From the NCBI GenBank assembly GCA_002070115.1, contig MWCO01000031.1, positions 1-60,201 of the forward strand: DNA of 60,201 nucleotides, in the 5' to 3' direction. How positions within the stretch are numbered: the stretch's first letter is position 1; each line of letters begins with the position of its first letter. The translations under genes were made by a program, and so were the position numbers. Source of the DNA: Deltaproteobacteria bacterium ADurb.Bin207. GTDB lineage: Bacteria; Myxococcota_A; Polyangia; Polyangiales; Polyangiaceae. The notes under the pieces are model-generated. The model was not told the DNA's origin, searched no databases, and was given only the letters and a program-made list of their open reading frames with translations. This document shows positions 8,844 to 18,201 of the stretch, piece after piece.

Positions 8844-9116
8844 ATTTGCCGCGTTATGCAAATCGAAAGGGTCCCCTGTCGATTCATCATCCCCATCGAA
8901 CACCAGGCTACTTGCTGCACGAAATACCCATAGCCCTCACGTTTCGATAATGGGGCTCCCTCGTTCCTAGCCACGAACCACCTTTGGGGTTCCACAGTCA
9001 ACCGCTACGCCTCGCGGCTTCAGCGCTACCCTTTTCCAGTTCGGGCACCGACTCCGATTCGAGCCATCAAGGAAGAAGACGAAACGACCGGTCCGGGGCT
9101 CTACCCCAATCCCACT

Positions 9117-10277
9117 TCAATTACCAAGGCCGGGAATGGGAAAAGGCAAGGGGAAGGGGAAAGGATTGGTCCCCCCAGGCTGACTCTGTCCACCACTCTG
9201 ACGCCACTGCTGCGCCGTAGACTGAACGATCGGTATTCGAAACGTCGGATGAGGGTGGGTTTGAAGAAATCCCAACAACAGCACCTCCGGTCCGAATTGC
9301 GATAGACGATTGAAAAAGTCGAGCGTCAACATGGCGCCCTCTTCCGTCCAAGGCGCCCCTTGCTGACGCACCCCAGCGTCGAGCGTGTTCCGAACACCAT
9401 GAACATCCGCTTCCACTTCGAGGGGTTGGTTGAAAATCGGCACGGTATTGGACAGCAAACGACCAATATCCTCCGCACTAACCCCGGTACTGGCCCCACC
9501 GTTGGCACAGCCCGTATGCCCGCGATAATGATGCGCCAGCTCATGGCCCAGCACAAACGCGAGCTGCTCGTCGAACAAAAACTTCTGTCGCGCCAACTTT
9601 CGCGGATCAAGAGCGTTGGGCACCGGAAGTTGCCCCGGCGACAGCCCCTGCACCGCCCTGCCTCCCCGCACGGAATTGGCCACCGAATTCACATAATCAT
9701 CGTGATATCGCGTGCCATTCAACTCGTCATACGCTTTGGCCTCAGAGGAAGCCGCTTGTAACGTCAGCAACGGTGCCGTAATCCCCATGAATGCCCGACC
9801 CGTCTTGTCACAACCCGCAAACGCATTGACTTCCCCAGGATCCTCAATCACTGCAAGAGGAATCCCTATCACACGCCCCCGGGCGTCATTGGGCAACGCC
9901 GCCACCAACGCATCAAGTACCGTTTTCGCCTCTTGCCGTATGAATGACGCCGTCATCGTCCCCGAAGCATCGAAAGAACCAATCGGCGGCGCGGGCAACG
10001 ATCCCGTGGGTGGAGAGGTCGCAGGTGGAGTGGTTGCGGGAGGTGCCCCCGGTTGACCATAACCCGGCTGGCCCGGTTGACCATAGCCCGGTTGACCATA
10101 ACCCGGTTGACCATAGCCCGGCTGACCATAGCCCGGTTGCCCATAACCCGGCTGACCATAGCCCGGCTGACCATAGCCGGGCTGCGTTCCCGCAACCTGA
10201 GGACGAGACTCGGTTCGACATCCCACGGCAAGCGCGACCAGCACCACGGTTGCAATCACTTTGGCTTGTTTCATCAT
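9117..10277 (-). CDS. lipoprotein M48-type zinc metalloprotease with PGYGQ repeat linker
   Basis: With the ATG at 10277 (a second ATG follows at once at 10274; GAGGGA lies 4 or 7 bases upstream) this gives 386 residues. The N-terminus is a lipoprotein signal ([10 protein letters not shown], lipidated Cys20). Next is a tract of eight QPGYG units, then a Pro/Thr-rich linker. The catalytic domain contains [10 protein letters not shown], the zinc HExxH helix (His245, Glu246, His249), and downstream [10 protein letters not shown], the ExxAD third-ligand motif of M48 peptidases. Upstream [16 protein letters not shown] matches the N-A-F-A segment of the family. The enzyme is probably anchored to the envelope and involved in quality control, as for the M48 protein BepA. 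Substrates are unknown. Confidence 0.85.
   Translation of the reverse strand: MMKQAKVIATVVLVALAVGCRTESRPQVAGTQPGYGQPGYGQPGYGQPGYGQPGYGQPGYGQPGYGQPGQPGYGQPGAPPATTPPATSPPTGSLPAPPIGSFDASGTMTASFIRQEAKTVLDALVAALPNDARGRVIGIPLAVIEDPGEVNAFAGCDKTGRAFMGITAPLLTLQAASSEAKAYDELNGTRYHDDYVNSVANSVRGGRAVQGLSPGQLPVPNALDPRKLARQKFLFDEQLAFVLGHELAHHYRGHTGCANGGASTGVSAEDIGRLLSNTVPIFNQPLEVEADVHGVRNTLDAGVRQQGAPWTEEGAMLTLDFFNRLSQFGPEVLLLGFLQTHPHPTFRIPIVQSTAQQWRQSGGQSQPGGTNPFPFPLPFPIPGLGN
10056..10184 (-). repeat. 15-bp tandem repeat (eight QPGYG codon units) inside the M48 lipoprotein gene
   Basis: On the plus strand the unit reads accatarcccggytg. There are eight near-identical copies, with one 9-bp partial unit (QPG) between the first and second copies from the left. 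Copies differ mostly at synonymous or near-synonymous positions (tagcc or taacc; ggctg or ggttg). The tract is in frame and encodes a flexible Pro/Gly/Tyr/Gln linker between lipid anchor and protease domain. Such tracts can change copy number by slippage. Confidence 0.9.
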
Positions 10278-10374
10278 GCTGTCCCTCGAGGGCTCAAGGA
10301 AACGATCCACATACCCAAAAAGACGTACTTGCCCACCTGCTCATTCATTGCATCCTACGGCCCGCTGCTTGCTT

Positions 10375-11487
10375 TCAGCCGAATAGATCTCGCAGCTTTT
10401 CCATGAAAGTGCGGCGCTGAGGCTGCACCTCGGCTCCAATTTCGTCTCCCAATTCCTGGATGAGCGTTTTGGCACGGTCCGATAGGTTGACCGGTACCTC
10501 CACGGAGACTTCCACGAGTTGATCCCCTCTTCCACCAATGACTCGACGGGGAATCCCCATGCCGCGGAGGCGAAGAACCGTCCCCGATTGCGTTCCGGAA
10601 GGAACCCGGAGCTTTCCCTTGCCCGCAAGCGTGGGAATTTCAATTTCGGCTCCAAGGGTAGCCTGGGGAAAGGAGATGGGCACGGAACACACCACATCGT
10701 CGCCCTCACGACGAAATAACTCATGAGGCCGAACTTTGATGGTGAGTTCCAAGTCCCCCGGCCCCTTGTTTGGGTGAGGAATGCTGCCCGCTCGGGCGAC
10801 GACTTGGGAGGCATTGTGCTCGATTCCCGGCGAGATCTGCACAAGCATCGTCTTTTTTTTGCGCACCATGCCTTCGCCACGGCATTCGACGCAAGGCACG
10901 AGCACTTCTCGTCCGGTCCCATGACACCGTGAGCAAACGCGCTCGGCCGCCATGGGAAGGAAAGGCTGTTGAAAGCGAATACGGCCACGGCCATTGCATG
11001 CGGAACAGGTTCGGGTATCCGCTCCACTGGCCGCCCCAGAACCGTGGCAACGTTCGCACAATTCCGCTCGCTCGTACGTGACCTCTTTTTCACATCCGAA
11101 AGCCGCTTCGGCAAAATCGATGGTGACCTCTTTTTTGACGTCCCCTCGATCCCCTTTTCCGCCAAAACCGAAAGCTCCAAGAAGATCGCCGAAGATACCG
11201 TCAAGACTCACGCCCGATAAATCGAAGTCGAATGGCATTCCCCCCGCGAAGGGATTCGCGCCCGATGCGTTGGCTCCGGCGGCGCCGAACCGGTCGAACA
11301 TCATACGTTTTTTCGGATCCGATAGCAGTTGATACGCCGCGTTGATCTCTTTGAACCGTTCGTTGGCGGAAACATCACCCGCATTGCGATCCGGATGATG
11401 CTTCGCGGCTAATTTGCGAAAGGCGGCTTTGATCTCGTCGGCGGTCGCATCTCGCGGCACACCAAGCACTTCATACGGGTCTTGCAC
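10375..11487 (-). CDS. dnaJ: chaperone DnaJ (Hsp40)
   Basis: A 370-residue class A DnaJ. Residues 1-66 are the J domain with HHPDRN (the HPD motif that triggers DnaK ATPase). A Gly/Phe region follows (NPFAGGMPFDF, GFGGKG). The zinc domain has all four CxxCxGxG repeats (CERCHGSG, CSACNGRG, CSRCHGTG, CVECRGEG). Then comes the substrate-binding C-terminal domain. The length is normal (about 370-380). It is not next to dnaK or grpE; it lies between a MYXO-CTERM protease and an M48-type protease, all on the minus strand. It is 57 bp downstream of the protease gene and may be read through from it. No heat-shock operator is evident. Confidence 0.96.
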   Translation of the reverse strand: MQDPYEVLGVPRDATADEIKAAFRKLAAKHHPDRNAGDVSANERFKEINAAYQLLSDPKKRMMFDRFGAAGANASGANPFAGGMPFDFDLSGVSLDGIFGDLLGAFGFGGKGDRGDVKKEVTIDFAEAAFGCEKEVTYERAELCERCHGSGAASGADTRTCSACNGRGRIRFQQPFLPMAAERVCSRCHGTGREVLVPCVECRGEGMVRKKKTMLVQISPGIEHNASQVVARAGSIPHPNKGPGDLELTIKVRPHELFRREGDDVVCSVPISFPQATLGAEIEIPTLAGKGKLRVPSGTQSGTVLRLRGMGIPRRVIGGRGDQLVEVSVEVPVNLSDRAKTLIQELGDEIGAEVQPQRRTFMEKLRDLFG

Positions 11488-11544
11488 CCTTCCGCCATAG
11501 CACGAGCCGTGGCCCGACGCACAGACGTAGTTCCCAAGGAAAGA

Positions 11545-13059
11545 TTAGAGAGTTTTCTGACGACGTCGTAGCAGCAGCCCCAAACCGAGGGCAGCGAGCC
11601 ACGCGGGCGTACCGACCGAACGAGAGCCCGCCGTGCGGCAACCGCATCCTTCATCGTCTTCTTCCGCTGAGGGCTTAGGGGGCCGGGATTCATTGCCATC
11701 GCCCGCATGGCCTGCTGCTTGCCCGGAACCCGCGGCTCCCCCGTTTGCCGCCATGCCACCTTGTCCTGCCACGCCACCTTGTCCCGCCATACCGCCTTGG
11801 CCCGCAGCCCCCCCCGCTCCTCCCATCGCATCCGCCGCCGCTTCCGTCGTGGAATCAGTCTCGACATCCGGGGAAGCATCCTGCTTGACCCATTCGCATG
11901 TCCCCAGCGAGCCAATCGTGCCAGAAATCGGCAAGCAAGGGCCTCCCTGCGGACAATCCGCATCCGAGCAACAAACCCGCTGACAGCGAAACGTCGAACC
12001 ACAATGCAATCCCACGGCACAGAATCGAGAGGTCTGATCGCATAAACCGCCCTCTTGCACGTCGTTGGAGGCTTTCTGACACGTCATCGCCCCGTTCGTG
12101 ACTTTGCATGCTTCTCCGGCCGACGAATCACATCCCTCGTTGGTCATGGGATGACAGCGAGACGTCAGGGGCAAGCACGATTCGCTGGCATCCAGGTGCG
12201 AAACATCCAGGGTGATGTCGGATACCCCGGCATCCAAGTTACCCACGACCCCCTCGAGCCATGTCAAATGAGCGGAAGCGATGGTATAAATACCCCCATC
12301 ACCGCACATTTTTTGCGACTTTTTCCAGGCGCGGGAGGTGACTCCCACAAGGTACAAGGCGCCGCCCACCTCCATATACGCCGGACCACCACTATCGCCA
12401 TTGCAGCTATCGGGATTGCCAGGGCTTCCCGCCAGCATCTCCCATGAAATATGTCGAATATAGGGCGTGATGGCCTTGTACAAGATGCCCGATGCCCACG
12501 TGTTGATATTGTTGATCCCATAGCCGACCACATGAACCTGCGACCCCGGTACCAGCACGGAATCGACCATATTTTCAGGTAAAATCGGCGTCGTCACCCC
12601 ATTGGCGATCGGTTCGTTCAACACCACCACGCCAATGTCGTTCGTCTTGCCGAGCCCATCAGAGTCGGTCGAAGCATTGGGCGCATAATTCGGATGCGGA
12701 TGCAGCGATGCGAGGGTGCGCAGTTCGGAAGATGGCGCGGTCTGGGGATTGGTATAACCGTACACGATGCGAATCTCATTGATCGAAAGCGGTGTGCCCC
12801 ACCAATCTTCGAGACAATGAGCCGCCGTAATCACCACGGTAGGTGCGACCAAAGTACCCGTACATCCCGACTCCCACTTGCCCCCCTGCTTCATCATCAA
12901 CGAAACCGTGGAAGGGTAATCACCGACCTCCGCAGGCACGCCTCCCACCACCGGCATCGAACGAGTCCCGACGCCTTCCGCCTCTTTCGGCAAGTCATTG
13001 CACCCAATCGATGTGACACCAATCAGTACGAGAAACCTTACAATTGGTCGCTGTGGCAT
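11545..13059 (-). CDS. secreted trypsin-like serine protease with MYXO-CTERM-type tail
   Basis: Started at the ATG at 13059 (GGTGGAG upstream), this gives 504 residues. The N-terminus is a signal ending in TSIGC, a possible lipobox (Cys20). The S1 protease domain (about 38-280) has the complete triad: His81 (TAAHC), Asp141 (NDIGVVVL) and Ser223 (GDSGGP). A Cys-rich region (about 305-395) resembles Dickkopf or EB-like modules (CLPLTSRC, CDQTSRFCAVGLHC). A Gly/Ala-rich linker of GGMAGQ-type units follows, then GCGC, a hydrophobic stretch and RRRQ at the end. This last element is the MYXO-CTERM tail that myxobacteria process with myxosortase to display or release proteins. No myxosortase gene is in the window. 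Confidence 0.92.
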   Translation of the reverse strand: MPQRPIVRFLVLIGVTSIGCNDLPKEAEGVGTRSMPVVGGVPAEVGDYPSTVSLMMKQGGKWESGCTGTLVAPTVVITAAHCLEDWWGTPLSINEIRIVYGYTNPQTAPSSELRTLASLHPHPNYAPNASTDSDGLGKTNDIGVVVLNEPIANGVTTPILPENMVDSVLVPGSQVHVVGYGINNINTWASGILYKAITPYIRHISWEMLAGSPGNPDSCNGDSGGPAYMEVGGALYLVGVTSRAWKKSQKMCGDGGIYTIASAHLTWLEGVVGNLDAGVSDITLDVSHLDASESCLPLTSRCHPMTNEGCDSSAGEACKVTNGAMTCQKASNDVQEGGLCDQTSRFCAVGLHCGSTFRCQRVCCSDADCPQGGPCLPISGTIGSLGTCEWVKQDASPDVETDSTTEAAADAMGGAGGAAGQGGMAGQGGVAGQGGMAANGGAAGSGQAAGHAGDGNESRPPKPSAEEDDEGCGCRTAGSRSVGTPAWLAALGLGLLLRRRQKTL

Positions 13060-13226
13060 GTACGACTCCACCGGCAAGAGGGCTGTTCGGTGAACGGCAG
13101 CGGCCCACGATGGTCGAACCGCGGTTCCGTCAGGATGGCTCCTACTGTGTTTTGATTCCGCCCACCGTGCAAGTCGAACACGCCGAGGCGGGTGATTTCA
13201 CCGTCGAAGACCGGCCACCCCCCCGT

Positions 13227-16200
13227 TTATCCGTCGTCTTCTTCCGTCGTCTCCGTGTTCTCCGGGGCGGGTTGCGACGGTCGATTTCCAAATTTAACTT
13301 TGAAAATCGCGAACTTATTGTTGAGTCGTTTATCGGTGATTTTCTCGAAAGAGGCCACCCCTTCCCCCAATTCGCTTTCGAGACTTCGGGCCCTGCCATG
13401 TTCGGTTACGAAGAACATGGTGGACACGCCGCGTTCTTTTTCTTTTTTGATCCAGTCTTTGAACTTCTGGCCGCTGGAGACGAAGGCTGGAATGCGGTTG
13501 CTCGTGTAAAAATTCTCGCCTTTCCAATTCATTTGGAAGGCAACGATTTGCTCTTCGGGGCTGGCGCGATGCGAGAAGTACGCGGCAATGATCTCCCGTT
13601 GTCCCCAATGGGGGGATGTTTTCACGAGGTAGATGTTCAGCCCCCAGGCAGCCCAGGCGATGCTGAGCATGGTGGCTATCACCACGATATGTGCTCTGAT
13701 TCGTTGATACACGAGCAAGAGCATGAGCACGGCCGCGGCGATGGCGAACGCGGTGATCATGCCTGAAAACTCGAGGGAATCCGGCCAGGTACGCTTGTAG
13801 TTGTACGTGAACAAGTACATCAGATTCGCCTGTCCTGGATTGCTCGAGCCAGCTTGGCTAGCCAGGTCGAAACCGACCAGGCCGACAACGAGAGCCGCGG
13901 CGATGCCCGTGGCTCCCAGGATGGTGTTTTCGAACGGGCCGTGGGACGGCTCCGATTTCGTGGATTCGCCGCATGCACCGAAGCGCTTGATGCCCACGAC
14001 AAGCAGGGCGATTCCGACGATCAACAGAGGCAATCCAAGAGCGATCGAACCAGGCCGAGGGTCTGCCCCTTCCGGTTTGAATCCCATGAGCATTCCCGGA
14101 AAACATCGAAACAGTCCATATATGGATACTAGGACCCCTCCTCCCAACAAGATGAAATATCCTAGTATTCCCTTATCTCTTATCAACTTTTCATCACCCA
14201 TCATCCGGTCAAGGACAATTCCCGTCAACATGGCCGCCGGGGGGACCGCCGGGAAAATGTAGTGATGAAACTTCGTCAGCATGGCCGTAAACAAGGCAAA
14301 AGCGAACACGAACCACATGGCAAGAAATACCGACACGTCGCCTCGTCCCGAACCAGCCGCATCCTCTCGTCGTCGCAACCACCAAACGAGTCCCACGGGA
14401 ACGAGACCTGTCCAGGGGAAAAGCCCATAGCCGAGCTGCCACACGAAATAGCGAAACGAAACGTCGACGCCCGCGTTGGTATCGTGGACATGCACGATGG
14501 CTCGCTTCCACATATCGTGGAAGAGCAAGCGGTCAGTAAACGCTTGCCCATGCCGCATGAACATCGCCGTGTACCAGGGGACAGCCACCGCAAGGATGAT
14601 GAGCAGTCCACTGATGAATTCGAGGTCGAGCAGTTTTTTCCACTTGCCCGTGGCAAAGATATACGCGCCCGCGCAAAGCGCCGGCAGCGCAAAACCGGCC
14701 GGCCCCTTTCCCATGGTCGACACCGCTGCAAAAAACCATCCCGCCAAGAAAAACAGCCGACTGAGCCTTCGCTCCTTATGATTCAACCAAAGCAACAATC
14801 CCGTCGCAACAGCCCAGATCAGCGCTTGCACCGCGGGCTGCATATCCTTGTTGACCGGAAAGGTCTGCGTACAATCCTGATTGCCCGGAAGCCCACAATT
14901 GCCCGCGGACCCCGAAAAAAATACGTCCGCGTGCGGCCGAAATCCCCAAGGCCCACCCAGCAACAGTTCGACATTGCGCGACAATAGGTAAAACACCTGG
15001 GGCGCCACCGTCATCACAATGACTCCCAACACCAGGTGATACCCAGACAAACGAAAACGCGTCACACCCAGATCGAGTTCGTAGGTTCGTACCGTGCGAT
15101 TCGGATCGGTGTGCAAACCAAGCAGCAAAAATGCCATCGATGTCGTCATCGACGCCACGAAAGGCAAATCCGTCATCGTCTGATGCGCGATGAGATACCA
15201 ATAAGGCATCGTCGAAAGAACCAGAGCCCCGAGCAGTCCAGCCCTTCGCCCGAAGACGTTGGCCACCGCCTTGTAGATGAAATAGAGCGCAACGATCGTA
15301 AAGATGAATACGGGCATGCGAATGGCCCACTCCGGCCACGGCGATCGCCCATCCGCAAAAGAAGCCAACATCTGGTCCGGCTGATAGCCCGCGCCAAATA
15401 GCGACATCGATAGCGCTTCCGTCCAAAAATTCAGCACCGGTTTGGACCAAAACCAACCGTCCTGCGCCCACCAAGTCGAAATCCAATCATTGCGCGCCAG
15501 GATCTCTCGGGCCACCTCCCCGTAATGGGTTTCCCACGGGTCACTCAGCGAATAGCTTCCCAACATGGGCAAAAACAAAACCGTTCCGGTCACGACGACC
15601 CAAAACCCATGTCGATGCAGTAGAGAGCGCGGACGGCCAGTCTCATCCGTTGCCCAGGCGCCAATTTTTTCACCGAATCGATAAACCGATACCACGAGGC
15701 CCAAAAACGAAGCCGGAATAGATAAAGCACTCGCCCAGATCGGCATCCGTCCCGCAACCGCAAGCCCCGTCAACGACAGGGTCAACAATAGCGTCCCCGC
15801 CATCGCCGCGATCGTGGGTCCAACCTGCGCCAACCGAAAACGGTGGGCCACCGTCTCGTCATCATCGTCAAATGTGCCCAGCAGGTCGAGAAGCCCCCAT
15901 GAAAACGCCGCAATCGCAACCACTCCTACCGGCACACCCCACCGGTACTGCCCTTCGAGGGCCATAATGCAAAACGCAAGGAAACCGCCCAATCCAACAG
16001 GCACGCCTCCTCGAAGCCAACGAGTGGGACGCTTGTGGGACGGCTTCGAGGACTTGGCCGCAGCACCACCATCCGAGCCCTGCTCGCCTCGTTTCGCAGC
16101 CACGCTCGATTCGCCTTCGGTAGCCTCGGATTCGCTCACGCCCCCATCCGGTTCCTCCGCCTTCGAAGGTTCCTTTTCTCGCTCTTGCGTTCGGTCTTCC

Positions 16201-16229
16201 TCAATCACGTCGTCGTGTTTGTCGGTCAT
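13227..16229 (-). CDS. ArnT/GT39-family membrane glycosyltransferase
   Basis: Started at the ATG at 16229, this gives 1000 residues; a start 12 codons upstream is possible. The first 70 residues are very acidic and low in complexity. The rest is a polytopic membrane protein with roughly a dozen helices. The segment SLSDPWETHYGEVAREIL, then WWFSKP-like GWFWSKPVLNFW, is the catalytic first loop of GT-C enzymes of the ArnT/PMT group (acidic residues after the first helix: D-P-W-E-T-H-Y-G-E). These enzymes use polyprenyl-phosphate sugars to glycosylate lipid A, proteins or polymers on the outer face of the inner membrane. It is longer than ArnT (about 550), with an extra membrane and soluble C-terminal part (TSPHWGQREIIAAYFSHR). 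Acceptor unknown. Confidence 0.85.
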   Translation of the reverse strand: MTDKHDDVIEEDRTQEREKEPSKAEEPDGGVSESEATEGESSVAAKRGEQGSDGGAAAKSSKPSHKRPTRWLRGGVPVGLGGFLAFCIMALEGQYRWGVPVGVVAIAAFSWGLLDLLGTFDDDDETVAHRFRLAQVGPTIAAMAGTLLLTLSLTGLAVAGRMPIWASALSIPASFLGLVVSVYRFGEKIGAWATDETGRPRSLLHRHGFWVVVTGTVLFLPMLGSYSLSDPWETHYGEVAREILARNDWISTWWAQDGWFWSKPVLNFWTEALSMSLFGAGYQPDQMLASFADGRSPWPEWAIRMPVFIFTIVALYFIYKAVANVFGRRAGLLGALVLSTMPYWYLIAHQTMTDLPFVASMTTSMAFLLLGLHTDPNRTVRTYELDLGVTRFRLSGYHLVLGVIVMTVAPQVFYLLSRNVELLLGGPWGFRPHADVFFSGSAGNCGLPGNQDCTQTFPVNKDMQPAVQALIWAVATGLLLWLNHKERRLSRLFFLAGWFFAAVSTMGKGPAGFALPALCAGAYIFATGKWKKLLDLEFISGLLIILAVAVPWYTAMFMRHGQAFTDRLLFHDMWKRAIVHVHDTNAGVDVSFRYFVWQLGYGLFPWTGLVPVGLVWWLRRREDAAGSGRGDVSVFLAMWFVFAFALFTAMLTKFHHYIFPAVPPAAMLTGIVLDRMMGDEKLIRDKGILGYFILLGGGVLVSIYGLFRCFPGMLMGFKPEGADPRPGSIALGLPLLIVGIALLVVGIKRFGACGESTKSEPSHGPFENTILGATGIAAALVVGLVGFDLASQAGSSNPGQANLMYLFTYNYKRTWPDSLEFSGMITAFAIAAAVLMLLLVYQRIRAHIVVIATMLSIAWAAWGLNIYLVKTSPHWGQREIIAAYFSHRASPEEQIVAFQMNWKGENFYTSNRIPAFVSSGQKFKDWIKKEKERGVSTMFFVTEHGRARSLESELGEGVASFEKITDKRLNNKFAIFKVKFGNRPSQPAPENTETTEEDDG

Positions 16230-16389
16230 CTTATTCGCTCGATGGTCAAGACCCGGCTTTGCCACACCAGCAACGCCGTCGGCACGGACCGCGACGTGTT
16301 AGCAACAATGGCCGCGGGTGACCAGACTTGGCCCGCTATCCCTGCACATTCGTGGCTCAGGCCATGCTGATTTATGATACGCCGATGCC

Positions 16390-18201
16390 GTGGAGCCAAC
16401 GCGCTTTGTTCCAACGCCCCGAGATCAAGGTAACATACGATTATTATTATTGTTTTTACAGATCCCGAGCGTCCTCTTCGCGGCACTTCCTTCCTGCCAC
16501 TTTCCCGCCTTCTGCGCCGTGCATCCCCACGGCTCTGCGTCGACAACCCCTTCACCCCCGCTCGTTCCACCACCATCACCAAGCCACAACCCCGCACATC
16601 TCATCGATGACCCTTCTGTCGACCCACCTCCCCTCGCACAACGATTCGAGGCCCTTCGCCTCGATGCACAAGACGTTCTTCGGGCCTACTCGAATCGCGC
16701 CGCTCGATGGTCCCCGGACCTGCGTTCGATCGCATTCCTTTCCAATCGTCATGGCGCATGGAGCGCGTATGTATCGGGATGGAAAGACCTTCGCCTTCCT
16801 CCCCAACGCATTGTCCACGCCCACGAGGTAGCCTTCGTCGACTTCGGTCTCACCTCCCGGCAAATCCTTCTTGGCGCATCCCATACGGAAAACTGGTCTT
16901 TCAGCCTTTTCGACCGGGAGCAGTCCACGGTGCTGCCTTGCGGATTCGACGGCACCCCTGCACTTCGCTCGGATATCGCTCGCAACCAATTCGTTGCCTT
17001 GTCCCACGATCGATTGCTGATAGGCGAGTTTTGCAGCTCGGCCAGGCGCCACATTCCCCTCGAACCCACGCAACGTTTTTGCGGGATGGACCATTACGGG
17101 CAGCGTTTTTTACTGCTCGATGAGCCGGCAACGAACCAGGCAACAATCATCGAGGTGGATGCCCGGGGACAGCAACACCTTCGATTCGATGCAGCGGGAG
17201 CCATTCGTATCGACCAAGCCGCCTACGCGCCCGATGGCATATCTCTGCTATTTTCGGGGAGCGCATCCGGTCCGCCAAGCACGGTGTATTGGGTTGGCGT
17301 ACGCACCACGCAGCCCAGAGAGATTTATCAAGTTCGACAAGCAGAACAGCGAGTGGTGGAAATCAAAACGCATGCACGAAGTCCCACGTTCGCCGTTCTC
17401 ACGCAAGGTCCCATGGGAAACGCCATGGTTCTGGTTCGAAGAAGTCTCGTGGGGCCTCCCCTTTCGGTGCCCATGCCTGCCGGGGTAGGAACGTTGGACA
17501 GTTTTTCGCGTGATGGCCGGGTGTTAACGGTGACGTGGGAAACGCCACAAGGTCCTTCTGACATTTGGGAAATCGATACGGCTCGGGCGTCCGCGCGAAA
17601 ATTGCGTGACGACAGCCGTCCAACGCTGGCGCGGCTCGACGATCTCCTGTGGGAAAAGGCGCTCATCGAAAGCACGACGGGAGCCCTGGAAGCGGTGGTT
17701 TATCTGCCGGAAAAGCGCCCCGTGGACGGTGTCGTGGTGTGGCTGGGAGACGCGGAAGCCGTGGGCAGTTGGCGGCCGGATATCCGGTATTGGGTGGGAG
17801 AAGGCATGGGCGTCATCGAACCACTGGCAGGCGGACTTTTTTCGCGAGATACACTGCAAGGGTGGATGAAAGGGATTTCGCGATGGGTGCAAGAGCGGTT
17901 GGGCAGCCATCGGGTGGCGATGGTCGCGCGTTCATCCCGCTGGAAAGAAGCGCTCGACGTTGCCCTGCCCTCTTCCTGGCCGCTTGTCGTTTCACCTTCG
18001 CCACCAAGTCAGGAACCGATTTGCGTGCCGAACGGTCGCGATGCTTCGGTACTCGTGAGCGTGGAGACGACGAATCCGGTCTCCGATGAACTGGTGAGGA
18101 AACTGCGAAACGCGGGAGCCCACGTTCACTACGCGACGGGCGACAAGGCCAGCCGATGGGCTCGAGAAGTCTATTTTTTGCAGACCCTCATGACCCCTTG
18201 A
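16390..18201 (+). CDS. beta-propeller protein with S9-peptidase-like C-terminal domain
   Basis: About 603 residues from a GTG at 16390; the real start may be a later TTG near 16450, since AAGGT lies just before the hydrophobic stretch IRLLLLFLQIPSVLFAAL, which looks like a secretion signal. Residues about 80-420 hold TolB/PD40-like propeller repeats (ARWSPDLRSIAFLSNRHGAWSAYV; APDGISLLFSGSASG; FSRDGRVLTVTWETPQGPSDIWEID). Residues about 430-600 follow the order of prolyl-oligopeptidase-type proteins (a VYLPEKRPVDGVVVWL strand), but the G-x-S-x-G-G nucleophile elbow is not seen (MVARSSRWKEAL instead). It is probably a catalytically dead or highly diverged S9 relative. Its 3' end overlaps the convergent enoyl-CoA hydratase gene by 14 bp. 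Confidence 0.75.
   Translation: MEPTRFVPTPRDQGNIRLLLLFLQIPSVLFAALPSCHFPAFCAVHPHGSASTTPSPPLVPPPSPSHNPAHLIDDPSVDPPPLAQRFEALRLDAQDVLRAYSNRAARWSPDLRSIAFLSNRHGAWSAYVSGWKDLRLPPQRIVHAHEVAFVDFGLTSRQILLGASHTENWSFSLFDREQSTVLPCGFDGTPALRSDIARNQFVALSHDRLLIGEFCSSARRHIPLEPTQRFCGMDHYGQRFLLLDEPATNQATIIEVDARGQQHLRFDAAGAIRIDQAAYAPDGISLLFSGSASGPPSTVYWVGVRTTQPREIYQVRQAEQRVVEIKTHARSPTFAVLTQGPMGNAMVLVRRSLVGPPLSVPMPAGVGTLDSFSRDGRVLTVTWETPQGPSDIWEIDTARASARKLRDDSRPTLARLDDLLWEKALIESTTGALEAVVYLPEKRPVDGVVVWLGDAEAVGSWRPDIRYWVGEGMGVIEPLAGGLFSRDTLQGWMKGISRWVQERLGSHRVAMVARSSRWKEALDVALPSSWPLVVSPSPPSQEPICVPNGRDASVLVSVETTNPVSDELVRKLRNAGAHVHYATGDKASRWAREVYFLQTLMTP

Noticed and set aside
10056..10184. CRISPR-like repeats
   Set aside because: The 15-bp units are contiguous, without spacers, and encode an in-frame PGYGQ linker.
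13044..13766. 240-codon plus-strand frame opposite the GT39-like gene
   Set aside because: Overlaps the clear minus-strand glycosyltransferase; composition is shadow-like.
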